From Paracoccus benzoatiresistens (GTDB taxonomy: Bacteria > Pseudomonadota > Alphaproteobacteria > Rhodobacterales > Rhodobacteraceae): DNA of 42,694 nucleotides. This document shows positions 16,980 to 25,376 of the stretch, piece by piece. Both the position numbers and the translations under genes were made by a program. The stretch is from the NCBI RefSeq assembly GCF_026913015.1, contig NZ_JAPTYD010000030.1, positions 1 to 42,694 on the forward strand. Reading direction: 5' to 3'. Each line of letters begins with the position of its first letter. Position 1 is the stretch's first letter. The notes below the pieces were generated by a model. The model was not told the DNA's origin. It did no database searches and saw nothing but the letters and a program-made list of their open reading frames with translations.

Positions 16980-17879
16980 TCACGCCTGCGAGGTCAGCCT
17001 GACGCCCGCCAGCGTGACCGCAAGCCCCACGAACATGACCGCCGTCAGCGGCTCGTCGAACAGGGCCCAGGCCCAGATCATCGTGACAGGCGGGCACAGA
17101 TAGATGACCGCGCTGACCTTGGCGGCCGGAAACATCCGCAGGCTGGCATAATAGATCCCATAGGCGACAAAGGTCGCGATCAGCACCAGCCAGACCATGC
17201 CGATGGCGAATTCGCGCGTCATCGGCGGGGCAAGCCCATCCCCCGCCGCCAGCGAGAACGACCCGAACAGGACCGAGCCTGTCAGCGAGTGGATGCAAAG
17301 GCTTTGGTGGATCGGCATCTGCAGGGAAGGACGGCCCCGGCGCAGGACCGAGGCAAGCGCGAAGACCAGCATCGATCCCACCGTCAGGCCATAGGCCCAG
17401 AGCGGCGCCGTCCCGACGCTGATGCTGTCGAGGGATACGATCAGCACGCCAGCGGTCGCGATGGCCGTTCCCAGCCATTGCCGCGCGGTCAGGCGCTCGC
17501 CAAGGACCGGTTGGGACAGCGCCGCGATGGCCAGCGGCAGAAGATCGCTGATCAGGGCCACCAGCCCCGTCGGGACCCGCTGTTCGATCGCCAGCGCGAA
17601 GCCCCCCAGATAAAGGAAGACCGCCATCACGCCGAAGCCCATCTGCAGCAGCACCGCCCGCATCCGCAGGCGCGGCCCGGAGAGGATCGCGAAGGGCAGA
17701 AGGATCAGGCCGGACAGCAGCGTGCGCCAGAACAGCAGCAGAAAGACGCTTGCCTCTTCGTTCGCATAGCGGATCCCGATGAACCCCGAACTCCACCCGA
17801 TCACAAGGACCGTGGCCATGATGGGCCAGAGCAGGGGATGGTGCCGGGGTGCCGCGGAGGCAGGCGCAAGATCGGTCAT
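16980..17879 (-). CDS. EamA/DMT-family transporter
   Basis: A 299-residue drug/metabolite transporter with ten predicted helices arranged as two EamA repeats (first about 17-135, second about 165-295). The first helix WSSGFIGIRYA and the paired Gly/Pro-rich helix ends fit the family. It is divergent from the LysR regulator gene across 166 bases, the usual layout for a LysR-controlled exporter. The substrate is unknown; amino acids or metabolites are common for this family. Confidence 0.88.
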   Translation of the reverse strand: MTDLAPASAAPRHHPLLWPIMATVLVIGWSSGFIGIRYANEEASVFLLLFWRTLLSGLILLPFAILSGPRLRMRAVLLQMGFGVMAVFLYLGGFALAIEQRVPTGLVALISDLLPLAIAALSQPVLGERLTARQWLGTAIATAGVLIVSLDSISVGTAPLWAYGLTVGSMLVFALASVLRRGRPSLQMPIHQSLCIHSLTGSVLFGSFSLAAGDGLAPPMTREFAIGMVWLVLIATFVAYGIYYASLRMFPAAKVSAVIYLCPPVTMIWAWALFDEPLTAVMFVGLAVTLAGVRLTSQA

Positions 17880-18045
17880 GTGTCGCTTTCAAAGCGGGGT
17901 TACCGACCCTGCCTAACCGGGCGCCGGGAAGGATGCACATGACAAATTTCGATCAGGGCATGACAGTGCAGCTTGTGGCGTCATGAACTGTTGCTTTTGG
18001 CAGCCAGTCGGGTCATGGAAGGGGAAGGTTGCAGGACATTCGCCA

Positions 18046-18936
18046 ATGACCGAACTGATCGCCCGACGCCTTGACATCGACGCCTTGCGCGCCCTGCGCG
18101 CGATCGACCAGCATGGCGGGGTCACCCGCGCGGCCGAGGCGCTTGGCCTGACGCAATCCGCCGTCAGCCACAAGATCAGGCGGCTGGAATCCAGCCTGGG
18201 CTGCGATCTTCTTGACCGACGGGCGGGCGGGCGGATCTTCACCGCCTTTGGCGAGGAGCTTCTGCACTATGCCGGCCGGATCCTGTCGCTTCATGACGAG
18301 GCGCTTCTGAACCTGACCAGGACCGAGCTCGCGGGCCGCGTCCTTCTGGGGCTGACCGAGGATACCAGCTGCTCGGATCTGTCCCGCATCCTGGGGCGCT
18401 TCCGCCGCGTGCATCCGCAGGTGGCGGTCCGGACCAAGGTCCGCATGAGCCTGGTCCTGCGCGCGATGCTTGACCGGGGCGAACTGGATGCCGCGATCGT
18501 GCAGGTCTTTGCGCATGAAGTCAGGCCGACCGACACGGTCGTGCTGCGCGAACGGCTCCACTGGGTCAGGGCGCGCGGACTGGCCATTCCGGCAGGCGGG
18601 CCGATTCCCTTTCTGTCCTTTGATGACGATTGCTTCTACCGCCGCTGGGCCCTGGATATCGGGCAGGACGGAGGGATCGATCTGGAAACCGTCTTCGAAT
18701 GCCCAAGCGCCGCCGGCATTGTTGCCGCCGTCGGCGCGGGCCTTGGCGTGGCGCTGCTGAACGAGCACCACGTGACGGCAGGGATGGACATCATCACGGA
18801 CCTGCTTCCGGCGCCGCCGGATCTCGCCTATGTCATCCGCCGGGCCCGCAAGTCCCGGAACCCGGCGATGGACAGCCTTGTCGCGGTGATCGAGGACGAG
18901 ATCAGCCGCCGTGGCGGGCTGGCCCTGGCGGTCTGA
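18046..18936 (+). CDS. LysR-family transcriptional regulator
   Basis: A 296-residue regulator. The N-terminal winged helix-turn-helix (residues about 8-66) has the family core GGVTRAAEALGLTQSAVSHKIRRLE. The rest is a periplasmic-binding-protein-like effector domain (about 90-285). ATG 18046 was chosen because the helix-turn-helix then begins at the normal distance. It is divergent from the EamA transporter gene, which it most likely controls, together with itself, from the shared 166-base region. The inducer cannot be predicted. Confidence 0.9.
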   Translation: MTELIARRLDIDALRALRAIDQHGGVTRAAEALGLTQSAVSHKIRRLESSLGCDLLDRRAGGRIFTAFGEELLHYAGRILSLHDEALLNLTRTELAGRVLLGLTEDTSCSDLSRILGRFRRVHPQVAVRTKVRMSLVLRAMLDRGELDAAIVQVFAHEVRPTDTVVLRERLHWVRARGLAIPAGGPIPFLSFDDDCFYRRWALDIGQDGGIDLETVFECPSAAGIVAAVGAGLGVALLNEHHVTAGMDIITDLLPAPPDLAYVIRRARKSRNPAMDSLVAVIEDEISRRGGLALAV

Positions 18937-18980
18937 AGCAGGCCGCGGCGCCTGCCGCCCCGCGCCCTGCCCGGGCGATC

Positions 18981-19367
18981 CTAGCCGTGCGAATGGCGGC
19001 TGGTCGCATAGTCGATCATGCCCTGGAAATCGACCACCACGGCCGGCTCGTCGCCGACGGTCCAGGCATCGTGCCCGCTTGGCAAAAGCGAGACATCGCC
19101 CGGCTTGCAGTCGAATTCCGAGCCGTCGTCCATCCGCACCCTCAGCACGCCCGAGACGTGATACTGGAAATGCGGTGCCTCGCAGCTGGGGGTATTGGCA
19201 AGCGGCTGGACCGAGGTGGACCAGCGCCAGCCCGGCTCGAAGATGCCCCGGCCGACGGTGGCCCCGCCGACCTTGACCAGTTCAAGGCGGCCCTTGGGAA
19301 ATTCGCGGACCTCGTCCGGGGTGGTGAAGGCCTTCACTTCCGCCTTCGCGGCGTTTTCGACAAGCAT
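18981..19367 (-). CDS. Cupin-domain protein
   Basis: A 128-residue single cupin. The first conserved motif is PHFQYHVSGVLRVRMDDGSE, with metal-ligand type His residues, and the second is PGDVSLLPSGHDAWTVGDE, ending in a His. This matches small cupins found next to stress or catabolic regulators. It is the last gene of a minus-strand series after the hydrolase-LuxR regulator and the SnoaL-like gene, with gaps of about 110 bases, so it may share their regulation or have its own promoter. It probably binds a metal or small ligand. No substrate is known. Confidence 0.85.
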   Translation of the reverse strand: MLVENAAKAEVKAFTTPDEVREFPKGRLELVKVGGATVGRGIFEPGWRWSTSVQPLANTPSCEAPHFQYHVSGVLRVRMDDGSEFDCKPGDVSLLPSGHDAWTVGDEPAVVVDFQGMIDYATSRHSHG

Positions 19368-19480
19368 GGTTTGAACCCTTTCGGTCAAGGGGCGCATCTG
19401 TCCGGCGCAGCCGCCCCAGTTCCGGACCGCTGCCCGGCGGCCAGGGGTGTCGGGGAATGCCGGAACGTCCGGGTCGTGAA

Positions 19481-19843
19481 CTATTCGTCCCAGGCCTGGA
19501 CCACGGTTTGTTCGGCGATCATCCCGTCTTCAAGCCTGAGCAGCGCGATGCAGAAGACCTTCGCGCCGTCCGGATAGGTGCAGGCCTGGGAAAAGGCCAT
19601 GCGGTCCCCGTCGGCAAGCGTGATGTCGACGTGATGCGTCATCATCCGGCTGCAGATATCGTCCCAGAAGCTGGCAATCGCGCCCCGGCCCCTGATTTCC
19701 TTGGGACGGCTTGGCGGATTGTTGCGGTCGATGATCCGGGTCACCGCATGGTCGGCGTAGAACGAGGCGAGCGTCCGGCCGTCGCGGTTCTCGATGGCCT
19801 GCTTGATCGCATCTCCGGTCACGGGTGTCGATGTGGTCAGCAT
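19481..19843 (-). CDS. SnoaL/NTF2-like fold protein (ketosteroid-isomerase-like)
   Basis: A 120-residue protein with a strong ribosome site (GGAAAGGAGA) before ATG 19843. Helical start, YADHAVTRIID, SFWDDICSRMMTHHVDIT and a strand-rich second half ending in VVQAWDE fit the SnoaL/nuclear-transport-factor-2 fold used by isomerases, small dehydratases and binding proteins. It lies between the LuxR-type regulator gene and the cupin gene on the same strand. Paired small cupin and SnoaL proteins often act on or sequester small organic compounds; no specific reaction can be assigned. Confidence 0.82.
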   Translation of the reverse strand: MLTTSTPVTGDAIKQAIENRDGRTLASFYADHAVTRIIDRNNPPSRPKEIRGRGAIASFWDDICSRMMTHHVDITLADGDRMAFSQACTYPDGAKVFCIALLRLEDGMIAEQTVVQAWDE

Positions 19844-19953
19844 GGTGTTTCTCCTTTCCGGCCGATCCTCATCCTGATCAAAGCCTAGCCCCTTTCCGCC
19901 GCCCCCGCTTCCACCGAAAGCGCCATGCCTTCGATGGCCCGAAAGAGCCATGG

Positions 19954-21525
19954 TCACGGCGCGTCCCGCCGGGCGGCCAGACCGGCCACGGCGGCCCGGC
20001 TTGGCAGGTCCAGCTTCAGCAGGATGTTGGCGACATGCCGCTTGACGGTATGTTCGCTAAGGCCGAGGTCCACGGCGATATGCGGGTTGCTGAGGCCGTC
20101 CGCGACCAAGGCCAGGACCTCGCGCTCGCGCGGTGTGAGCGCGTCCAGGTTTGCTGCCCGGGGCGCGGTCCGGCTCCGCGGCTCCAGATGGCGTTCGCTG
20201 GCGATGGCCACAAGGGGCAGGGGGGCGCGGCAATCGATCCCGGCAAGCGCCCCGCGATCCACGAATTGCAGGCCCGAGCCCGAGACCAGTTCGCTTGCCA
20301 GGCGCGACAACAGGATCTCGGGCCCGCTGCCCCGGGCGGCGATCCGGTCGGCGACGTCCAGCACGGGTCCCGACAGGTCTTCGGGTGAGGGGTCGATCTC
20401 GCCCACATGGATGCCCTGGGCCACCCACAGCCCCAGCGAGGCGGCGGTCTCGCGAAGGGCCACCGCGCAGCTTGCGGCGCGGGCGGCAGCCGGGAAGCGC
20501 GCATGGGCCTGGTCCGGCCTGGTCCATCGCGCGTGACCGCCATGGCGGGCGACGACCGGGGGCAGGGCGTCGCGGAACAGTTCCATCCTTTCGCCCAGGT
20601 GCCGCCCCGGCACGGTCCTGCCGGCTCCGCTGGACATCCCGAGGACGCGCAGGACCAGCAGCGCGGCCAGCATCCGGTCGCCATGGGCCACCGGCTTCTC
20701 GCCGGTCAGGAACTGCTCGATCGCGTCGGCGGCAGCGTCCACGTCGCCCATCCAGATCGGATGCTCCTCACCCGGCAACTCGACAAGCCGGGCGCCCGGT
20801 ATGCCGCGCGCCAGCGCGCGGCTGCTTTCGACGGGAACATGCGCATCCCCGGTCCGGTGGAGAACCAGGGCCGGCACGGCGATCGAAGGCAGGCTGTCGC
20901 GGACATCAAGGGCGCCCCACATTCCCACCAGGGCTGCCGCAGCCGTCGGACTGGCCGAAAGGCGTTCCAGGCGTCCCCACCAGCCGACAAGGGCGCGGTC
21001 GGCGGCGCGTCGGGGCGCGAGCCGCGCCAAGGTGGCCCCGGTCCCCCACGCGCCCTCGGTGGCCGACGCGAAAGCCTGCAGGGCCTTCGCATCCATGACC
21101 GAGGCGAGAAAGCAGGCATATCCCCCGTGCAGCACCAGCGCCCGGCAGCGCGACGGCCACATTGCCGCTGCAAGCATGGCGGCTGCCGCTCCGTCCGATG
21201 CCCCGATCAGGGCGGCGCGCCCGCTGCCTGCCGCATCCATGACGGCCAGGATGTCGGCGGCCCGCCCCCGCGCGTCCGGAGGGTTGCGCGAGTCGATGCC
21301 ATCGCTCAGCCCCATTCCGCGCGGATCAAGCAGGATCAACCGGCAGAAGGCCGCCAGCCGCTTGACGAGATGGCCAAAGCCGGGGTCCTCCCAAAGGATT
21401 TCGATGTTTGAGGGAAAACCCGGAACCAGAACCACGTCCAGCGAGCCATTGCCGACCGTCTGATAGGCGATCCTTGCCCCGCCACTGGTGGCGTATCGGC
21501 TGATGACCTTCCGCATGTCCTGCAC
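19954..21525 (-). CDS. Alpha/beta hydrolase - degenerate class III cyclase - LuxR regulator
   Basis: A 523-residue three-part protein. Residues about 15-275 are an alpha/beta hydrolase with apparent triad Ser110 (GASDG), Asp227 (RTGDAHVP) and His255 (GEEHPIW). Residues about 284-442 follow the adenylate/guanylate cyclase homology pattern (GIHVGEI, DVADRIAARGSGPEILLSRLASELV, GLQFVDRG), but the metal-binding Asp segments are lost: LVLRVLGMS stands where FTDIVGS is normal. Residues about 460-520 are a LuxR helix-turn-helix (LTPREREVLALVADG). GTG 21525 has GAAGGA six bases upstream; ATG 21516 is the alternative. The gene is divergent from the five-gene transport operon. It probably senses a ligand or ester through the hydrolase and controls nearby genes. 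Confidence 0.85.
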   Translation of the reverse strand: MQDMRKVISRYATSGGARIAYQTVGNGSLDVVLVPGFPSNIEILWEDPGFGHLVKRLAAFCRLILLDPRGMGLSDGIDSRNPPDARGRAADILAVMDAAGSGRAALIGASDGAAAAMLAAAMWPSRCRALVLHGGYACFLASVMDAKALQAFASATEGAWGTGATLARLAPRRAADRALVGWWGRLERLSASPTAAAALVGMWGALDVRDSLPSIAVPALVLHRTGDAHVPVESSRALARGIPGARLVELPGEEHPIWMGDVDAAADAIEQFLTGEKPVAHGDRMLAALLVLRVLGMSSGAGRTVPGRHLGERMELFRDALPPVVARHGGHARWTRPDQAHARFPAAARAASCAVALRETAASLGLWVAQGIHVGEIDPSPEDLSGPVLDVADRIAARGSGPEILLSRLASELVSGSGLQFVDRGALAGIDCRAPLPLVAIASERHLEPRSRTAPRAANLDALTPREREVLALVADGLSNPHIAVDLGLSEHTVKRHVANILLKLDLPSRAAVAGLAARRDAP

Positions 21526-21550
21526 ACCGGGTCCTTCGCAGCCCAGGATA

Positions 21551-21591
21551 GCACATTCGTCACCTGTCCGTCACAGAGCATCGCTATGTGC
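21551..21591. promoter_or_regulatory. Repeats in the divergent LuxR/transport-operon promoter region
   Basis: The 121-base gap holds a 6-base inverted repeat, GCACAT 21551-21556 with ATGTGC 21586-21591. Between its arms is a direct repeat of CGTCAC (21558-21563 and 21569-21574) spaced one helical turn apart. This is plausible operator architecture for the divergent hydrolase-LuxR regulator. No consensus was matched. Confidence 0.35.
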
Positions 21592-21646
21592 CACCTGCGA
21601 CGAAGGCGAGCGGCTTTCGTGCGAAGATACATGTTCGGAGATCAAG

Positions 21647-22618
21647 ATGTCCCGCCTTGCCCTTGCGCTGATCCCTCTGCTGGCGCTTCCCTTCGCCGCC
21701 TCGGCCGAAACGCTGAAGCTCTACACCTCGCAGCCGAACGAGGATGCGCAGAAGACCGTCGATGCCTTCCAGGCGGCGAATCCCGGCATCCCCGTGGACT
21801 GGGTGCGCGACGGCACCACGCAGCTGATGGCGCGCATGGCGGCCGAGATGGAGGCGGGCGCGGGCCAGCCCGACGTGCTGCTGATCGCCGACACCGTGAC
21901 GCTGGAAGGGCTGGCGCAGGAGGGCAGGCTGGCCGCCTATGCCTCGCCCGAGGCTTCGGCCTACGATCCCGGCCTCTACAGCCCGGACGGCCATTACTAT
22001 TCGACCAAGCTGATCACGACCGGCATCGTCTACAACACCGGGGCAAAGGATGTCCCGGCGTCCTGGGCGGATCTGGAACAGCCCGAATACAAGGGCCTCG
22101 TCGCCTCGCCCTCGCCGCTGTATTCGGGTGCGGCGCTGGTCCATCTGGCGACGCTGACGGGCAATGCCGATCTGGGCTGGAAGCATTACGAGGCATTGGC
22201 CGCCAATGATGTGCGCGCCGAAGGCGGCAATGGCGGCGTGTTCAAGGCGGTGGCCTCGGGCGAGAAACCCTATGGCATCCTGGTGGACTACATGGCGCTG
22301 CGCGCCAAGGCCGAGGGGTCGCCCGTGGACTTCGTGTTCCCGTCCGAGGGCCTGACCTATGTGACCGAGCCGGTCGCGATCATGGAAGGCGCGGCCAACC
22401 GCGAGGCGGCCGAGGCATTCGTCGATTTCGTGCTGTCCGAGAAGGGACAGCAACTGGTCGCCGACATGGGCTATATCCCCGCCCGCAACGGCATCGCCAG
22501 CCCCGACGGTTTCCCGGCCCGGGACAGCCTGAAGCTGATGGAGTTCGACGCCGCCAGGGCGCTTGCCGACACCGAAGCCAACAAGGCCCGCTTCTCGGAA
22601 ATCTTCGGCGTCCAATGA
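21647..22618 (+). CDS. FbpA-like extracellular solute-binding protein
   Basis: A 323-residue type 2 periplasmic binding protein. The signal peptide MSRLALALIPLLALPFAASA is followed by ETLKLYTSQPNED, typical of FbpA/ferric-iron and 2-aminoethylphosphonate binding proteins. Later blocks such as GVFKAVASGEKPYGILVDY and the C-terminal FVDFVLSEKGQQ fit the same family. ATG 21647 has GGAG upstream. It is the first gene of a five-gene overlapping operon. The substrate could be ferric iron, a phosphonate or a phosphate ester; the two enzyme genes downstream argue against simple iron uptake. Confidence 0.9.
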   Translation: MSRLALALIPLLALPFAASAETLKLYTSQPNEDAQKTVDAFQAANPGIPVDWVRDGTTQLMARMAAEMEAGAGQPDVLLIADTVTLEGLAQEGRLAAYASPEASAYDPGLYSPDGHYYSTKLITTGIVYNTGAKDVPASWADLEQPEYKGLVASPSPLYSGAALVHLATLTGNADLGWKHYEALAANDVRAEGGNGGVFKAVASGEKPYGILVDYMALRAKAEGSPVDFVFPSEGLTYVTEPVAIMEGAANREAAEAFVDFVLSEKGQQLVADMGYIPARNGIASPDGFPARDSLKLMEFDAARALADTEANKARFSEIFGVQ

Positions 22619-24315
22619 TCGCCTCGCCCCGGACTGCGATCAGCCGTTCTCCGGACCGGCTGATCTCCTTGCTTCTGCTGCCGGTTGCGCTGATCGCCCT
22701 TGGCCCGATCCTGCGCCTTCTGGGCGAAGGCTTCGGCATCGGCAGCGGCGCCACCCTGTCCCATGCTGCCGAGGTCCTGGGCCGCGACAGCACATTGACC
22801 GCGCTGCGGCATTCGTTGGCCACCTCCGGAGCCGGCACGCTGATTTCGGTCGCGATCGGCGCGGGCTTTGCCTTTGTCGTCGCGCTGACCGATATCCGCG
22901 CCAAGGGGGCGCTGGTGTTCTGCCTGATGATCCCGATGATGATCCCCCCGCAGATCACCGCGCTGGCATGGATGCAGGTCACGGGGCCGTCCTCGGTCCT
23001 GTTGAAGACGCTGGGCATCGCGCCCCCCTTGGGCAGCCCGCAGCCGTTGCATTCCGCATGGGGCATCGCGGTGCTGCTGGGCATCCAGCATGCCTCCATC
23101 GTATTCCTGACGCTCCGCGCGGGCCTTCGCATGATCCCCGGCGATCTGGTGGAAGCCGCGCGCATTTCCGGCGCCCGCGGCTGGCGGGTCTGGGCGCAAA
23201 TCGTCCTGCCGCTTTGCCTGCCCAGCCTTGCGGCGGGTGCCGCCATGACCTTCGTGACCGCCCTTGGCAATTTCGGAATTCCCGCGATGCTGGGCATTCC
23301 GGCGCGCTATTCGACGCTGCCGACGCTGATCTATCAGCGGCTCGCGGGAATGGGGCAGTCGGTGCTGCCGGAAGTCGCTGTTCTTGCGCTGCTGATCGGG
23401 ACCGTGGCGATTGCGGGCGTGCTTGCCGGCCGCCTGTTCCTGCGGCGACGTGCCCACGGCCTCGTGGGGCTTTCCGCGCAGCCGTTGTCCCTGTCGCTTG
23501 GCCGCAAGCGCCCCCTGGTCGAGGCGCTGCTTTGGACCTTCGTCGTCCTGACGCTTGTCCTGCCGCTTTTGGCGCTGGTGGCGACATCGCTGATCCCGGC
23601 CTATGGCGTTCCCCTGACGCATAAGACAGCGACCCTGGAGGCCTGGGCCGAGGTCCTGCTGAACCAGCCCGTCACGCGCCGCGCTTATGCCAATTCCCTG
23701 CTGCTGGCGACGCTGGCCGCCGCGATCCTGATGGCGGTCGCCATTCCGCTGGCCTGGATCATGCACCGCCGCCCGACGCGCCTGACCCGCGCCGTCGATG
23801 CCCTGGTGGACCTGCCCTATGCGCTTCCCGGCGTCGTGCTGGCGATTTCCTGCATCCTGGCATTCATGCGGCTGCCCTTCGGGTTCACGCTCTACGGCAC
23901 GCTGACGATCATCCTGCTGGCTTATCTGTCGCGCTTCCTTGTGGTGATGCTGCGCCCGGTGCAGGCCGCGATCGGACAGCTTGACCCCGCGATGGAGGAA
24001 GCGGCCGCCAGCGCCGGCGCGCGCCTTGGCCGCCGCCTGCGCACCATCGTCCTGCCCTTGTCCGCGCCTGCCGCGGCGGCGGGCGCGATCCTTGTCTTCC
24101 TGACGGCGGTGAACGAACTGACCGTCTCGGCGCTGCTGTGGGCGGGGGGCACGGAAACGCTGGGGGTGGTCATCTTCAACCTGGAGGACAGCGGCGACAC
24201 GGTGATGGCCTCGGCCCTGGCCGCCTCGATCGTCGCGCTTGTCATCGCCCTCATGGGGGTCGTGCAGCTGTCTGCCTCCCGTCTGCCGAAAGGAACCGTG
24301 CCGTGGCAGGGTTAA
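22615..24315 (+). CDS. ABC transporter permease, fused two-domain FbpB type
   Basis: A 566-residue permease with about twelve membrane helices, made of two homologous halves (about 15-275 and 300-560). Each has an EAA-type loop: VEAARISGARGWRVWAQIVLP in the first half and EEAAASAGARLGRRLRTIVLP in the second. This duplicated layout is that of FbpB and aminoethylphosphonate permeases. ATG 22615 overlaps the stop of the binding-protein gene (ATGA), so the genes are translationally coupled. It forms the inner-membrane pore used by the ATPase encoded next. Confidence 0.92.
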   Translation: MIASPRTAISRSPDRLISLLLLPVALIALGPILRLLGEGFGIGSGATLSHAAEVLGRDSTLTALRHSLATSGAGTLISVAIGAGFAFVVALTDIRAKGALVFCLMIPMMIPPQITALAWMQVTGPSSVLLKTLGIAPPLGSPQPLHSAWGIAVLLGIQHASIVFLTLRAGLRMIPGDLVEAARISGARGWRVWAQIVLPLCLPSLAAGAAMTFVTALGNFGIPAMLGIPARYSTLPTLIYQRLAGMGQSVLPEVAVLALLIGTVAIAGVLAGRLFLRRRAHGLVGLSAQPLSLSLGRKRPLVEALLWTFVVLTLVLPLLALVATSLIPAYGVPLTHKTATLEAWAEVLLNQPVTRRAYANSLLLATLAAAILMAVAIPLAWIMHRRPTRLTRAVDALVDLPYALPGVVLAISCILAFMRLPFGFTLYGTLTIILLAYLSRFLVVMLRPVQAAIGQLDPAMEEAAASAGARLGRRLRTIVLPLSAPAAAAGAILVFLTAVNELTVSALLWAGGTETLGVVIFNLEDSGDTVMASALAASIVALVIALMGVVQLSASRLPKGTVPWQG

Positions 24316-25376
24316 GCTTTTCCGATGTCTCGAAACTGTTTGCGGGCACGCGCGCGCTGGACGGGATCGACGCCACCATCGCCAAGGGAGAATTCGTGGC
24401 GCTTCTGGGCCCCTCGGGCTGCGGCAAGACCACGCTGCTGCGCCTGACCGCCGGATTCGAGATACCCGACAGCGGCACCGTGACCCTGGACGGGCAGGTG
24501 CTTGCTGGCGCTGGCCGCTTTGTCGCGCCCGAGGATCGCAACATCGGCATCGTGTTCCAGTCCTATGCCCTGTGGCCCCACAAGACCGTGGCGGGCAACG
24601 TATCCTATCCGCTGGAGGTGCGGCGCATCCCCGCCGCCGAGCGCAGGCGCCGCGTCGCCGAGGCGCTGGAGCTGACGGGGCTTTCCGCCCTTGCGGACCG
24701 CGCGCCCGCGCAGCTGTCGGGCGGGCAGCGGCAGCGGGTGGCGCTGGCCCGCTGCCTGGTGGCCGACCCCCGTGCGGTGCTGCTGGACGAGCCTCTGGCA
24801 AATCTCGACCTCGCCCTCCGCGCCGCGATGCAAGAGGCTTTTGCCGCCTTTCACCGCCGCACCGGCGCGACCATGCTTTATGTCACGCATGACCAGACCG
24901 AGGCGCTGGCGCTTGCCGACCGCGTGGCGGTGATGGAGGGCGGGCGGATCAGGCAATTCGCCTCGCCCGAGGCGCTGTATGACCGCCCCGTGGATTGCTT
25001 CGTGGCGGGCTTCGTGGGCGATGGCGCGGTGATCGCGCTTGCCGGCGCCGGGGCGCCCCATGCGGGCCGTGTCGCCGTCCGCGCCCTTGGCCAGGAGATC
25101 GAGGCGCGCTGCGATGGCGCGGCGCCGACCCATCTCTGCATCCGGCCGGAACAGCTGCGCATCGATCCCGCCGGCCCGATCCGCGCCCGCGTCAGCGCCT
25201 GCACCTATCAGGGCGGGCGCTTCCGCCTGGTTCTGGAGACCGAGGGCGACACGCTGGTCGCCCATGCCCCCGCCCGCGCGCGCGTGGGAGAGGACATGCG
25301 CCTGTCGCTGCACAGCCCCTGGGCATTTCGCGATCCCGCCTCCCCGGCAGTGCTGAGGATGCTGCAGGATGCTTGA
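24303..25376 (+). CDS. ABC transporter ATP-binding protein (FbpC/PotA-like)
   Basis: A 357-residue ATPase with Walker A LLGPSGCGKTTLLRLTAGFE, signature LSGGQRQRVALARC, Walker B AVLLDEPLANLD, the His-switch in LYVTHDQTEAL and a C-terminal TOBE-like regulatory region (about 260-350). GTG 24303 (VAGLSFSDVS) is preceded by AAAGGA and lies inside the permease 3' end (13-base overlap). It energises the permease. The C-terminal part is shorter and different from the iron-regulated FbpC domain. Confidence 0.92.
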   Translation: MAGLSFSDVSKLFAGTRALDGIDATIAKGEFVALLGPSGCGKTTLLRLTAGFEIPDSGTVTLDGQVLAGAGRFVAPEDRNIGIVFQSYALWPHKTVAGNVSYPLEVRRIPAAERRRRVAEALELTGLSALADRAPAQLSGGQRQRVALARCLVADPRAVLLDEPLANLDLALRAAMQEAFAAFHRRTGATMLYVTHDQTEALALADRVAVMEGGRIRQFASPEALYDRPVDCFVAGFVGDGAVIALAGAGAPHAGRVAVRALGQEIEARCDGAAPTHLCIRPEQLRIDPAGPIRARVSACTYQGGRFRLVLETEGDTLVAHAPARARVGEDMRLSLHSPWAFRDPASPAVLRMLQDA

